Assembly: GCA_002319075.1 (NCBI GenBank)
Contig: NVQB01000001.1
Location: forward strand, 4,092,001 to 4,156,000
Direction of reading: 5' to 3'
Source of the DNA: Sphingobacteriaceae bacterium
GTDB lineage: Bacteria; Bacteroidota; Bacteroidia; B-17B0; Aurantibacillaceae
Length of the DNA stretch: 64,000 nucleotides
Shown here piece after piece: positions 9,117-17,615 of this stretch (position 1 is its first letter; every line of letters begins with the position of its first letter). The notes under the pieces were generated by a model that saw nothing but the letters and a program-made list of their open reading frames with translations, had not been told where the DNA came from and searched no databases. A program made the position numbers and the translations under genes.

Positions 9117-10775
9117 TTATCTTAACGAATTAAGAATAGCTCTCGCAGCGGTTCTTCCTGAAAAAATACAGCCTCCTAAAAAAGTTCCTTCCAATGCTCT
9201 GTAACCATGCATGCCACCACCACCAAAACCTGCGGCTTCACCCGCGGCATACAGACCTTTAATTATTTTCCCGTCTCTACCAAAAACTTCTGCGTTTAAA
9301 TTGGTTTCTAAACCTCCTAAAGATTTTCGGGTAAGGATGTGTAACTTCACTGCAATGAGTGGCCCGGCTTTTGGGTCCAGGATTTTATGTAAAGGTGCCG
9401 TTCTTATTAATTTGTCTCCCAAATAATTCCTTGCATTTCTGATTGCTTCAATCTGCAAGTCTTTACAAAATTTATTGTCGAGTTGTTTATCGCGGGCTTT
9501 AATTTCATTTTCTATTTTTTCGAAATCGAGTAGAGGCTCTGTTGTAAGCCTGTTCATGCCTGCAACAAGGTCTTTTAAATTGTCTGCCACTACAAAGTCT
9601 TCTCCTTTTTCTTTAAAGGCTTCTACCGGTCCGGTGGCCTTTTTACCGAAAGCTCTGCCTAAAACGAGTTTGATGTTTTTACCGGTGAGATCCGGATTTT
9701 GTTCGGAACCAGAAAGAGCAAATTCTTTTTTAATTATTTTTTGTGTAAGAATAAACCAGGAATAATCATAGCCTGTCGATAGAATATGTTTGAGTGTTCC
9801 TAAGGTGTCAAAGCCTGGAAATAAAGGCACGGGGAATCTGTTGCCTTTTGCGTCAAACCACAAAGACGATGGGCCGGGTAAAATACGAATGCCATGTTTT
9901 TCCCAAACGGGAGAAAAGTTTTTTATACCTTCTGTATAATGCCACATGCGATCTCCGTTAATGGAGTTAGCTCCTGATTTTTCTGCAATGCCAATCATTT
10001 TTCCGTCCACATGCTCCGGCACGCCTGACAACATGGTTTCGGGAGCTTTGCCTAATCTTTCCGGCCAGTTTTTTCTTACCAGATCATGGTTCGCCCCGAT
10101 ACCCCCACTTGTAATAATAACAGAGTGCGCTTCAAAATGAAAGTCCCCAAGAATGTTTTCCGAATTTTTTTCACCCCGCTTAACATTTTTATTTTCTAAA
10201 ACACTTCCGCTTACGCCCTTCACAGCGCCGTTCTCAACTATTAAATTTGTAACACGATGCCTGAATTTAAATTCTATGAGTCCTTTCTTTGCAGCGGCTT
10301 TAACGCCTTCTACAAAAGGCGCGATCACACCCGGACCTGTTCCCCAGGTTACATGGAAACGTGGAACTGAATTGCCATGTCCAATGGCACCATATCCACC
10401 ACGCTCGGCCCAGCCCACTACAGGGAAAAATTTCAAGCCTTTTTCTTTGAGCCAGGAATATTTTTCTGTTGCAGCAAATTGCAGGTAAGCTTCGGCCCAT
10501 TTTTTTGGCCAGTGATCTTCATGTCTTTCAAACCCTGCTGTGCCCAGCCAATCATTGGTAGCGAGTTCAAGACTATCTTTAATTCCCATTCTTCTTTGCA
10601 AAGGAGAATCAATAAAAAATAATCCTCCAAAAGACCAGAAGGCTTGTCCTCCTATGTTATTTTCTCCCTCCTGATCGATCAGGATCACGCGTTTTCCTTT
10701 TTCTGCAAGTTCATTTGCTGCTACAAGTCCCGAAAGTCCTGCGCCGATAATTATTACATCTGTTTTGGAATTCAT
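9117..10775 (-). CDS. FAD-binding dehydrogenase (3-ketosteroid dehydrogenase/fumarate reductase flavoprotein family)
   Basis: A 552-residue flavoprotein with an N-terminal dinucleotide fold, GAGLSGL at residues 11-17, and the matching C-terminal FAD segment ending GGGGMHGYRALEGTFLGG. It belongs to the FAD-binding dehydrogenase group related to 3-ketosteroid delta-1-dehydrogenase and fumarate reductase flavoproteins, which move hydrogens across a C-C bond. Length is normal. It follows the aldo/keto reductase by 15 bp on the same strand, suggesting co-transcription. The substrate is unknown; association with an acyl-CoA dehydrogenase and two NAD(P)H enzymes hints at lipid, terpenoid or steroid-like breakdown. 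Confidence 0.88.
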   Translation of the reverse strand: MNSKTDVIIIGAGLSGLVAANELAEKGKRVILIDQEGENNIGGQAFWSFGGLFFIDSPLQRRMGIKDSLELATNDWLGTAGFERHEDHWPKKWAEAYLQFAATEKYSWLKEKGLKFFPVVGWAERGGYGAIGHGNSVPRFHVTWGTGPGVIAPFVEGVKAAAKKGLIEFKFRHRVTNLIVENGAVKGVSGSVLENKNVKRGEKNSENILGDFHFEAHSVIITSGGIGANHDLVRKNWPERLGKAPETMLSGVPEHVDGKMIGIAEKSGANSINGDRMWHYTEGIKNFSPVWEKHGIRILPGPSSLWFDAKGNRFPVPLFPGFDTLGTLKHILSTGYDYSWFILTQKIIKKEFALSGSEQNPDLTGKNIKLVLGRAFGKKATGPVEAFKEKGEDFVVADNLKDLVAGMNRLTTEPLLDFEKIENEIKARDKQLDNKFCKDLQIEAIRNARNYLGDKLIRTAPLHKILDPKAGPLIAVKLHILTRKSLGGLETNLNAEVFGRDGKIIKGLYAAGEAAGFGGGGMHGYRALEGTFLGGCIFSGRTAARAILNSLR

Positions 10776-10790
10776 AGGAGGGGTGAAATT

Positions 10791-11609
10791 TTACATGTTT
10801 AAATAGGTCAGCATTCTTTTTCGTGTTGCTGCATCCGGCAATTCTCCGTTTCCGGCCGTAAAATTATCTTTGGCGTGTGCGGGATTTGAAGTTGCAGGAA
10901 TAACACAAGTTACAGCAGGATGGGACATAAGAAATTTTAAAAAATAAGCGCTCCAGTTTTCTATTCCCAGTTCTTTGGCAAACTCAGGAATTTGTTTGTC
11001 CTTAACCAATTGAAAAAGCCGCCCTTCTCCAAAAGGCCTGTTTATAAGGGTCGCGACGCCATTATCGGCTGAGGCGTCAAGGATTCTTTTTTCGGCGTGA
11101 CGGGAATCGATGGAATAATTAAACTGAACAAAATCTATGGGTTCTTTACGGATAATTTTTTCTAGTTCTTCATGCATGCTATCCGTGTAGTGAGTTATTC
11201 CTATGTAATGAATAATTCCTTTTTCTTTCCAGTCGCGCAAAGTAGAAAGATGCGTTTTCCAATCGGTAAGGTTATGAATTTGCATCAGATCCATAGTGCT
11301 CCGGTTCATCTTTTCCATGGAGTCTTCCATCTGTCTTACTCCGGCGTCACGACCATTGGTCCAGACTTTCGTAGCATAAAAGAGATCATTTTTAAAAACT
11401 AATTTTTCGGTGAGATCACCAATAGCCATTTCCGATTTTCCATACATGGGAGAACTATCGATAAGTTTTCCTCCCTGAGCGTGCAACTCTGTTAAAACGG
11501 AAGTAAGTTCTGAATTTTCTGAGGCGTTGGCCACATCAAAGCTCTGCCAGGTGCCGAGCCCAATAACAGGTAAAGATTTTCCGGAAGAAGGGATTATACG
11601 TTGAATCAT
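10791..11609 (-). CDS. Aldo/keto reductase
   Basis: A 272-residue NADPH-dependent carbonyl reductase with a TIM-barrel fold. The catalytic tetrad is visible: D51, Y56, K81 and H112 (motifs LIDSSPMYGKSE, FYATKVW and MQIHNL). IGLGTW opens the barrel at residues 16-21 and CVIPATSNPAHAKDN near the C-terminus is the cofactor-binding end. It is first in a two-gene unit with the FAD-binding dehydrogenase. A near-consensus box TACTTTAG lies upstream of its ATG. Confidence 0.9.
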   Translation of the reverse strand: MIQRIIPSSGKSLPVIGLGTWQSFDVANASENSELTSVLTELHAQGGKLIDSSPMYGKSEMAIGDLTEKLVFKNDLFYATKVWTNGRDAGVRQMEDSMEKMNRSTMDLMQIHNLTDWKTHLSTLRDWKEKGIIHYIGITHYTDSMHEELEKIIRKEPIDFVQFNYSIDSRHAEKRILDASADNGVATLINRPFGEGRLFQLVKDKQIPEFAKELGIENWSAYFLKFLMSHPAVTCVIPATSNPAHAKDNFTAGNGELPDAATRKRMLTYLNM

Positions 11610-11652
11610 TTTAGTTTTCTGGAACTCTAAAGTACAAGAAAATTAAATGAAT

Positions 11653-11757
11653 TCAGAGCAGTGCAATATAGATAATAGTCGCAGCCACTATCAGGTTGAT
11701 AACTGTGTCCAGCAGCTTTTGTTGCCGCATAAGTTCTTCCTTATAAGTTTTACTCAT
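11653..11757 (-). CDS. Possible 34-residue single-pass membrane microprotein
   Basis: An ATG at 11757 opens a 34-codon frame ending in TGA. The product has a charged N-terminal part (MSKTYKEELMRQQKLLD) followed by one hydrophobic helix to the end. It sits alone between the aldo/keto reductase and the receiver-like gene. Short membrane peptides of this shape are plausible genes in Bacteroidota, but nothing beyond shape supports it, and I do not recognise a family. Confidence 0.35.
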   Translation of the reverse strand: MSKTYKEELMRQQKLLDTVINLIVAATIIYIALL

Positions 11758-11867
11758 TGTGTGTGTGATTTTTCCGACTACGGGTAAGCCCTGCAATGGC
11801 CTTAACAACTGTAAGACGGATAGGGATAAAAGAATATTGTTTGATTTACATTTATTAACAAAGAGCT

Positions 11868-12182
11868 TTAACTTCTATCCCTCTTCTCAAGCGCTTCTAG
11901 AATTTCATTGGAAAGAAGTCCACTTCCACCGCCGTAATGTTGAATGATGATTATAGTCGGATTGTAATTTAAAAAGAAAGTACGCAGCTGAACATCTGAG
12001 CTTTCTTCAATTCCACCACCGAGTAAAACAATATCAAATTTTTTAGTTTGAAAGATTGCTATTGCCTCATGGTCTTCGTTTACACAAGTGCCCGACCAGG
12101 AAGGGTTTGTGTTCACCAGACGCTCGACTGTTGCGGCAATTTCTTTGTTCCGTCCTATGATGAGTATTTCTATTTTGTCCAT
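11868..12182 (-). CDS. Receiver-like (pseudo-receiver) protein
   Basis: A 104-residue protein with the alternating pattern of a CheY-type receiver domain: IEILIIGRNKEIAATVERL at the start and KKFDIVLLGGGIEESSD in the middle. The acidic pair after strand 1 is replaced by GRN, and the phospho-acceptor Asp position reads as Gly, so it probably cannot be phosphorylated in the usual way. It may bind a partner constitutively. A TATATTTG promoter box precedes it. It stands alone without a kinase or output domain. Family call is moderate. Confidence 0.6.
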   Translation of the reverse strand: MDKIEILIIGRNKEIAATVERLVNTNPSWSGTCVNEDHEAIAIFQTKKFDIVLLGGGIEESSDVQLRTFFLNYNPTIIIIQHYGGGSGLLSNEILEALEKRDRS

Positions 12183-12199
12183 CTCACTTTATTGATAGG

Positions 12200-12207
12200 C
12201 AAATATA
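12200..12207 (-). promoter_or_regulatory. Promoter -7 box TATATTTG
   Basis: An exact TAnnTTTG match on the minus strand ending 17 bp before the ATG of the receiver-like gene at 12182. Confidence 0.6.
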
Positions 12208-12249
12208 AAGCAGGGAAAAATTTCGCCTCTTAATATAGGATAAGAAATT

Positions 12250-12771
12250 CTAACTCTTTTTAACCAGGGCCGAATAAATCCTACCGGAACTATAAAGTGA
12301 TTGTGTATCCGCCATTTTTTCTACAGAAAAAAATCCTAACTCTATAAACAGTTTTTTTAAATTCAGAAAGCTGATGGGATAAGGAACCCAGGGATTTGCT
12401 TTGTCTGTATCGTATTCTATGAGGATGAATTCTGCATCAGGCATTAGATATTGACTTAATTTTTTAAGGAGCTTTTTCTTGTCTTCTACAAAATGAAATG
12501 AGTTAGCCATAAGAATGCCATCGAGATTTTTAAGGTCTAAATGTTCTTTTTCAAAATTTGCTTTTTGAAAGGCTATTTGTATCTCTGGTAAAGAATCTAA
12601 CAAAAGACCATCGCTTTTATCCACTGCATAGATTTTACTTCCAGGAGAAAGTTGTCTTGCTAATGCTTCTGTGAAAAACCCTTTGCCACAGCCAAGGTCT
12701 GCCCATTGCACTATCTTTTCTTTTTGAATAAAGGCTTTTTCTAAAAGTAGGTCAGCGGTTTTATTTTCCAT
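12250..12771 (-). CDS. Class I SAM-dependent methyltransferase
   Basis: A 173-residue protein with a Rossmann-type methyltransferase core. Motif I is VQWADLGCGKGFFTEAL (about residues 21-37), followed by an acidic loop (IYAVDKSDGL) and LDGILMANSFHFVED as motif IV. It is shorter than most members but not obviously broken. The methyl acceptor is unknown. It is monocistronic, with a 215-bp gap to the divergent gene on its right. Confidence 0.82.
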   Translation of the reverse strand: MENKTADLLLEKAFIQKEKIVQWADLGCGKGFFTEALARQLSPGSKIYAVDKSDGLLLDSLPEIQIAFQKANFEKEHLDLKNLDGILMANSFHFVEDKKKLLKKLSQYLMPDAEFILIEYDTDKANPWVPYPISFLNLKKLFIELGFFSVEKMADTQSLYSSGRIYSALVKKS

Positions 12772-12986
12772 TTACTATAAAAGTAGGAATAATCTTATTA
12801 GGTTATAAAGTAGTGGAGCTTTGAGAGTCAATAGTCACTAGTTGCGAGTCAGTAGTAATTAAGTGTAGTAGAAAGCTAACTGTTGAATTGCTGAAACTAT
12901 AAACTCTAAGTCTTCTACACATTTACCCTTTTTCAGGTATTGGTTTTAGTTAAGGGAAAGAATAATTTTATCGGAATCAAAATGCT

Positions 12987-13307
12987 ATGTGCGAGTTCCA
13001 GGTAATAACAACTAATTCTTTCGGTTGCGTTGTAAAATGTTCGCATTGTGAAGATATACATTTGAGTTTTGGTAATGTACTGGCAGTTATTGATAACAGT
13101 GAGTTTGAGCAATTAAAGTGGGTAGTTGAAAATCTCTACATTAAAAAATATAGGGAAATCGTGGATTCAGGAGAAAAAATGTATTTGAATACTGATAGCG
13201 AAAAATTTGCCCTTGCCTTAAATGCGCATGAATTACATGAGCTTAACACTTTACTGCAAGAGGCCAGTGTGATGCTTGAAGTCTACACAATTTTAGATAT
13301 AAAATAA
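12987..13307 (+). CDS. Small conserved-type protein, DUF6686-like
   Basis: A 106-residue protein with an N-terminal pair CSHCEDIHLSFGNV (a C-x2-C motif) and a helical C-terminal half ending LHELNTLLQEASVMLEV. The pattern recalls the DUF6686 proteins of Bacteroidota, but I rely on memory of the pattern. TTG, 20 bp, then TAATTTTA lies upstream and is a near-consensus promoter. It is followed after 5 bp by a second small frame, suggesting a two-gene transcript. Function unknown. Confidence 0.65.
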   Translation: MCEFQVITTNSFGCVVKCSHCEDIHLSFGNVLAVIDNSEFEQLKWVVENLYIKKYREIVDSGEKMYLNTDSEKFALALNAHELHELNTLLQEASVMLEVYTILDIK

Positions 13308-13312
13308 ATTCT

Positions 13313-13495
13313 ATGGAAGCACAAATCAACGCTTTGGAGAACATGGCTCTCGCAGAGAATCGCCTTAAATGGTTCATGGAAATGTTAGCGATTAAAAGAG
13401 ATGCTGGCATGACTCGCATTTATTCTGCCATTTCAACATGTGAAACCGATTCTAAAAAAAAGGAGGCAGAGCGGGATGAGGACCTTAACTTCTGA
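13313..13495 (+). CDS. Hypothetical 60-residue helical protein
   Basis: Starts with ATG 5 bp after the preceding gene and would be translated with it. The 60 residues are predicted mainly helical (MEAQINALENMALAENRLKW) with a charged tail. I do not recognise it. The tight spacing is the main support; it could also be a chance frame. Confidence 0.4.
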   Translation: MEAQINALENMALAENRLKWFMEMLAIKRDAGMTRIYSAISTCETDSKKKEAERDEDLNF

Positions 13496-13531
13496 ATGAA
13501 AAATGTTTCGGCGAAGTCTAAGGTAGCGTGT

Positions 13532-13768
13532 TTACCTGATACGACTCAATGACTGAGGTGTAATTTTCAGGTACGACGCAATGTGCTGTTGCGGCACGTG
13601 CAGGGCTAAATCGGGATACCGTTTTATAAATTCGTTGTATTTTTCGTATCCTTTTTTGAGCAATTGAATGGCGGTGTGAGAACCTACGAAGCCACTGATT
13701 CCGGTGAGCAGTACTTTTTTAGAGTTTTTCATGACCTGTAATGTTGAATTAAAGGTAAAACAACCCAA
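13532..13768 (-). pseudogene. Chimaeric gene fossil: NAD-epimerase N-terminus fused to a Crp/Fnr C-terminus
   Basis: The 78-codon frame joins two unrelated gene ends. From the ATG at 13732 it reads KKVLLTGISGFVGSHTAIQ, the Rossmann start of an NAD-dependent epimerase. After about 29 residues it switches to EKYNEFIKRYPDLALHVPQQ and HIASYLKITPQSLSRIR, the last helices of a Crp/Fnr-type regulator, then stops. Both parent genes have lost most of their length. The simplest reading is one internal deletion that fused the first gene's start to the second gene's end. It is unlikely to have either parental function. Confidence 0.75.
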
Positions 13769-13823
13769 AGAGCCAGACTTAACAATTGGTAAGAAATAGC
13801 GGTATGAATTTGGTTCTTTTGTT

Positions 13824-14228
13824 TTAGAGTGATGCTTTTTTGTATTGCTCTTCGCTTACCTGCTCCATCCATTCTACAGCTGATCCGTTTAATTTTTCCT
13901 GGATGGCGATATGACTCATCGCGGTGGTTTTTGTAGCACCGTGCCAGTGTTTTTCATTGGGCATAAAATAAACAACATCTCCCTGGCGAAGTTCTTCAAT
14001 TTTACCACCCTCGCGTTGGGCCCATCCAAATCCGGATGTTATGATGATGGTTTGACCGAACGGATGCGTGTGCCAGGCAGTGCGTGCTCCTGGTTCAAAA
14101 GTAACAAGTGCTGTTGATAAGCGAGAGGGTTCAGGGGGCGTAATCAAAGGGTCAATTCTTACCGTACCGGTGAAATAGTCTGCTGGACCTGTTGTAGAAG
14201 GTTGTGAGCCGTTTCGTATAATTTCCAT
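13824..14228 (-). CDS. Cupin-domain protein of the Mn-dependent hydroxynitrile lyase-like family
   Basis: A 134-residue single-domain cupin. The metal ligands of the family fall at H53, H55 and Q59 (WHTHPFGQ) and H94 (EKHWHGA), the same spacing and numbering I recall for the bacterial Mn-dependent cupin hydroxynitrile lyase type. [15 protein letters not shown] near the N-terminus and [12 protein letters not shown] at the C-terminus also fit. The physiological reaction of most members is unknown, so lyase activity is not implied. It is monocistronic and reads toward the chimaeric fossil. Confidence 0.85.
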   Translation of the reverse strand: MEIIRNGSQPSTTGPADYFTGTVRIDPLITPPEPSRLSTALVTFEPGARTAWHTHPFGQTIIITSGFGWAQREGGKIEELRQGDVVYFMPNEKHWHGATKTTAMSHIAIQEKLNGSAVEWMEQVSEEQYKKASL

Positions 14229-14361
14229 GCCGTAAGTTAAGCTTTATCTCTCGATCACATCAAACAACAATTCAAAAAAATAAGCTATTCTCTATGAGTA
14301 CAAAGCGTAAGGGATAAAATTGCTTTTTTCATGCACGGAAGGAGTTCTCCTAAGCGTGAGG

Positions 14362-14823
14362 TCAGTTTTCGGTTATGGAGTTTTGTGACGTCGTAGTAGT
14401 ATTTTCTAGTAAAGAGTCCGCATAAGAAACGATTTCATTAAAAAAGAAATGGTGTCTTAGTCTTCTTGTCAGCCAGTTTATAGTTATGAGAAAGGTAAAC
14501 ATGACTAAAACAACCACTATTTCTCTTGTACCGATTGCCAATGTCAATGCAATCATTAAACCAATTATAAATGTTTTTAAATAATATATTTTATAGATCA
14601 AGGTAGTATCGCTGTCAAACCTGAACTCGCCTTTGTCTACCATCGCAAACAAATTCCAGTTATTTACCCAAAACGGAACAGTGAAATGTAAGTCGTCCCA
14701 CGACAAATAAACGTCCGCTTTGACTTTATTTAAAATGGAAGCTTTTACATGATCGATTAACTCACGCTTCTCTTTGTCAGAGAGGGCTCTTTTGAATTTA
14801 TGTCTGTAACTATTCGTCAGCAT
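14362..14823 (-). CDS. Hypothetical membrane protein, two helices
   Basis: A 153-residue protein with a soluble N-terminal half (residues 1-80, mixed charge, with FTVPFWVNNWNLF) and two membrane helices at about 84-101 and 104-118, then a basic stretch RRLRHH and a polar tail. I do not recognise the family. It stands alone, divergent from the small gene at 15059. Confidence 0.65.
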   Translation of the reverse strand: MLTNSYRHKFKRALSDKEKRELIDHVKASILNKVKADVYLSWDDLHFTVPFWVNNWNLFAMVDKGEFRFDSDTTLIYKIYYLKTFIIGLMIALTLAIGTREIVVVLVMFTFLITINWLTRRLRHHFFFNEIVSYADSLLENTTTTSQNSITEN

Positions 14824-15046
14824 TAAGATTACACTTCATTGGTGCATAGTCGCCGGGCTTTCCATTTTTAATAGTTGTAAACGATCTGATCCTTTAGATT
14901 GTCAGGCGCCATGAAGTTAGGTGAAATTTTCAGTCAAACTACTTAAAGACTGTTTTTTAAAAAATCCCCACAAACATATCCCGAATTGTCGATTAAACCC
15001 CCCAGCATTCCTACAATTTGTAGCAAGCACTCTGTGCACAGGCTCG

Positions 15047-15054
15047 TACCTTTG
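15047..15054 (+). promoter_or_regulatory. Promoter -7 box TACCTTTG almost touching a start codon
   Basis: An exact TAnnTTTG match whose last base is only 5 bp before ATG 15059. Transcription from it would begin at or near that ATG, which argues for the shorter start and for a leaderless message. Confidence 0.5.
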
Positions 15055-15058
15055 TGAT

Positions 15059-15280
15059 ATGGAATTAGCGGAGGCGGAAAAGAAATATCTTCATAAAGTA
15101 GTTTGTCATATGGCAACAGGTTTAACCTTCGAGGTAACAGAATTGGTAGAGTTGGGACGCTTAACCAAAGACCGGATAGAATTGCATTTTAAACATCTGG
15201 TAGAGGAAGAGATTCCGATAGGTCAGCAAAGTAGCGCCACTTTACGAGAGATAGAAATTCATTATAGGATTGTCACTTAG
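15059..15280 (+). CDS. Hypothetical 73-residue protein
   Basis: A small acidic, helical protein beginning MELAEAEKKYLHKVVCHMA. A longer frame from 14921 exists, but its extra 46 residues look unstructured and overlap the promoter box, so I take ATG 15059. It is similar in size and charge pattern to small regulatory or adaptor proteins, but I do not recognise a family. It is flanked by a divergent membrane protein and a PEBP gene. Confidence 0.5.
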   Translation: MELAEAEKKYLHKVVCHMATGLTFEVTELVELGRLTKDRIELHFKHLVEEEIPIGQQSSATLREIEIHYRIVT

Positions 15281-15451
15281 TGTTTAGCTATGGCGCTAGT
15301 CCTCCATAGCTATGGAGCAGGGCATTGACGGACGCCCAAAAATTAACCCCAATAACACTAATAAAGTTCAACTCGCGGCCAAAATATTAAATTGACCTTT
15401 TAGAAATACTTTTTGGACGTCAACCCATCGTTTTCTGGATTTTTGTGGAAC

Positions 15452-15459
15452 TACCTTTG
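15452..15459 (+). promoter_or_regulatory. Promoter -7 box TACCTTTG of the PEBP gene
   Basis: An exact TAnnTTTG match ending 17 bp before ATG 15477. Confidence 0.6.
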
Positions 15460-15476
15460 TTGAATAAATTAAACAA

Positions 15477-16019
15477 ATGAAAAAAATCATGACAACATTA
15501 GCAGCAGCAGCCGTATTAAGCGGAAGTGCAATCGCACAAACTTTTACTTTAAAAAGTAGCGAACTCGGAGGACAATTAACAAATAAACAGTATGCAAACG
15601 GCATGGGATTCTCAGGCGAAAACCAATCTCCGCAACTTAGTTGGGACAACGCTCCTAAAGAAACTCAAAGTTTTGCCATAACGATTTATGATCTGGATGC
15701 ACCAACCGGAAGCGGTTTTTGGCACTGGGTAGTATTTAATATACCAGCAAACGTGCACGAATTGAGATCTGGAGCTGGTGACTTAACAAAGCACTTAATG
15801 CCGGAAGGAGCTATTCAAAGTAATACAGATATGGGTAAGCCGGGGTATGTAGGTGCTGCTCCAAATGATGGACCTGCTCACCGTTATGTAATAACAGTTT
15901 ATGCGCTTGGCAAAAAACTAGAACTTGATAAAAATGCAACTCCTGCATACGTTGGTGTCAATATGTACTTTGCTACTTTAGCCAAAGCATCTTTATTGGT
16001 ATACGGTCAAAAGCACTAA
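15477..16019 (+). CDS. Secreted YbhB/YbcL family PEBP (Raf kinase inhibitor-like) protein
   Basis: A 180-residue protein with a signal peptide (residues 1-20, cleavage after AIA) and a complete phosphatidylethanolamine-binding-protein fold. Family signatures are SPQLSWDNAP (51-60), ITIYDLDAPTGSGFWHWVV (68-86) and GPAHRYVITVYAL near the C-terminus. Bacterial members bind small anionic ligands; their cellular role is poorly defined. It has its own promoter box and ends at a strong hairpin terminator, so it is a single-gene unit exported to the periplasm. Confidence 0.92.
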   Translation: MKKIMTTLAAAAVLSGSAIAQTFTLKSSELGGQLTNKQYANGMGFSGENQSPQLSWDNAPKETQSFAITIYDLDAPTGSGFWHWVVFNIPANVHELRSGAGDLTKHLMPEGAIQSNTDMGKPGYVGAAPNDGPAHRYVITVYALGKKLELDKNATPAYVGVNMYFATLAKASLLVYGQKH

Positions 16020-16032
16020 TTCTTTTTTTAAT

Positions 16033-16065
16033 GTCCGGTAGCAATAATGTTGCCGGACATTTTTT
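16033..16065 (+). terminator. Rho-independent terminator after the PEBP gene
   Basis: GTCCGGTAGCAA and TTGCCGGAC pair around a TAATG loop with a two-base bulge, followed by a run of T. Confidence 0.85.
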
Positions 16066-16160
16066 GCATTTCTGTAAATTGATTTTTAGATAGGCGAAAA
16101 TTTTAGAAACGTTTGAAATTGAGTAATTTTAAAAGGTATTCCAATTACATCTACGACACT

Positions 16161-17000
16161 ATGAAAAAAGACGCATTTCCTTCTGCTATTCAAAAAGTAA
16201 CAATTGGCTATTACGACTCTGATGTTCCGAAAGTCAATAACCGTATTAAGTTAGAGCAGAATTTATTTAGTTTTTTATTAGAGGGAGAAAAGTCTGTTCA
16301 GTATGCAGATGCAAAAATAACTATTGATCCTTCTCAGTTTTTGTTGTTGTCGGCGGGAAATTGTTTAATGAGTGAAAAAACAGTAGCTGCCGGTGGCCGT
16401 TACAGAAGTGTATTGATTTTCTTTGACAACAGCACGTTAGTTGATTTTTTTATACAACACCCATTAACTCTTCAACCCAAAAATACTACGCGGGAAGAAA
16501 ATGCAATAGTAGTTTTTAAAAAAGATGCGTTTCTTACTCATTTTGCTGAATCGCTTGTAGTAATGCTCAGTCATGACCAACCCGTTTCGCTTAAGATGAT
16601 GAAGGTAAAGCTGGAAGAATTACTGCTCTACATTAGTGAACATTATCCCGGGCAAATACAGACACTTCAAAATTTAAGTCAGCGGGAAGACACTGAACTT
16701 CTTATCAGGCAGGCTGTAAGTGCTAATATCGATTCGCGCACTAGCGTAGCAGAGTTAGCGTTTTTATGTAACATGAGCCTTTCTACTTTTAAAAGACGTT
16801 TCGTGAAAATTTATCAAACTTCACCTAACAAATGGCTGATTGATAAACGCATGCAAAAGGCAGCAAACATACTCAAACAAGGCGAACAAACTGCCAGCCA
16901 GATCTATCTCGACCTTGGCTATGAAAATCTATCGAGTTTTGTCCAATCATTTAAGCAAGTTTACGGCGTAACTCCAAAACAATATCAGTTGGCTAATTGA
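16161..17000 (+). CDS. AraC family transcriptional regulator
   Basis: About 280 residues from ATG 16161; a TTG start at 16113 would add 16 residues. The N-terminal half is a cupin-like sensing domain of the type that binds a small ligand. The C-terminal hundred residues hold two AraC helix-turn-helix motifs: SVAELAFLCNMSLSTFKRRF and ASQIYLDLGYENLSSFVQSF, then KQVYGVTPKQY. It is separate from the PEBP gene because a terminator lies between them. Its targets are not evident; no divergent partner gene is present. Confidence 0.9.
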   Translation: MKKDAFPSAIQKVTIGYYDSDVPKVNNRIKLEQNLFSFLLEGEKSVQYADAKITIDPSQFLLLSAGNCLMSEKTVAAGGRYRSVLIFFDNSTLVDFFIQHPLTLQPKNTTREENAIVVFKKDAFLTHFAESLVVMLSHDQPVSLKMMKVKLEELLLYISEHYPGQIQTLQNLSQREDTELLIRQAVSANIDSRTSVAELAFLCNMSLSTFKRRFVKIYQTSPNKWLIDKRMQKAANILKQGEQTASQIYLDLGYENLSSFVQSFKQVYGVTPKQYQLAN

Positions 17001-17615
17001 TGCTAAATTTTAATACAGCGCATTAGGGTTTGAGCAGACGCCTGAAGTACCCGTGTTTGCAGCCAATTTTACAACTCGCAGAAGTTTAATCAGGTGGTAC
17101 CCACAAACCGGATTAGAGCATCGCTTAATATTACCCTCTGCCATACACACTCTTAAAAAAAAAATTCTATTTGTTCTCGGTTTTCGTGTGGGACGACGTT
17201 TATCTCCTGTAAATACAGATCCATCGTCTCGCCTTCGGAGTGTTTTTTATAAGCTGTAAGGTCGAAATCTCAAATCGCCTCGTGACATTGCATTATAAAT
17301 AATCACTTAAGGGATGATCGAAGATAAATTTGCTCATCCATTTTCATATAGTGAACGTTACTTTCGCGAAAATGTTGTAACGTCTACTGTTTGGATGAAG
17401 AGAGCTAAAAAAACGATAATACACGAGGATAAAACCCACCTGATTTTCATTCGGCTAAATTTTTCTGGTTTGAGTACAAATCGTCATCTAACCTGATCTT
17501 AAAGATAAAAACTTGTAAAAATAGCCACGTACATTTTATAATTATTGGCGAGGACGGAAAATTAATGGCGGTTTAGAATCTTCTAAAAATATTAACTTTC
17601 TTTAAAAAAATACGA
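17001..17615. other. Gene-free stretch with decayed IS sequence
   Basis: About 615 bp between the AraC gene and the promoter of the Gre-like gene. The only recognisable content is the transposase fossil at 17199-17290. Two 60-70 codon frames (17053-17259, 17314-17496) have no sensible product; the first runs over the fossil. Confidence 0.6.
17199..17290 (-). mobile_element. Fossil fragment of an ISAon1-like transposase N-terminal gene
   Basis: The stretch TTATCTCCTGTAAATACAG followed by a TTTTTTATAA run and a degenerate tail aligns base by base with 21858-21950 inside the ISAon1-like element of this window, in the same orientation. Many substitutions and the lack of a frame show that it is decayed. 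Weaker similarity may extend left to about 17150. Confidence 0.7.

Noticed and set aside
17314-17496. Plus-strand 60-codon frame between AraC and the Gre-like gene
   Set aside because: The composition is not protein-like, and the area is decayed mobile DNA.
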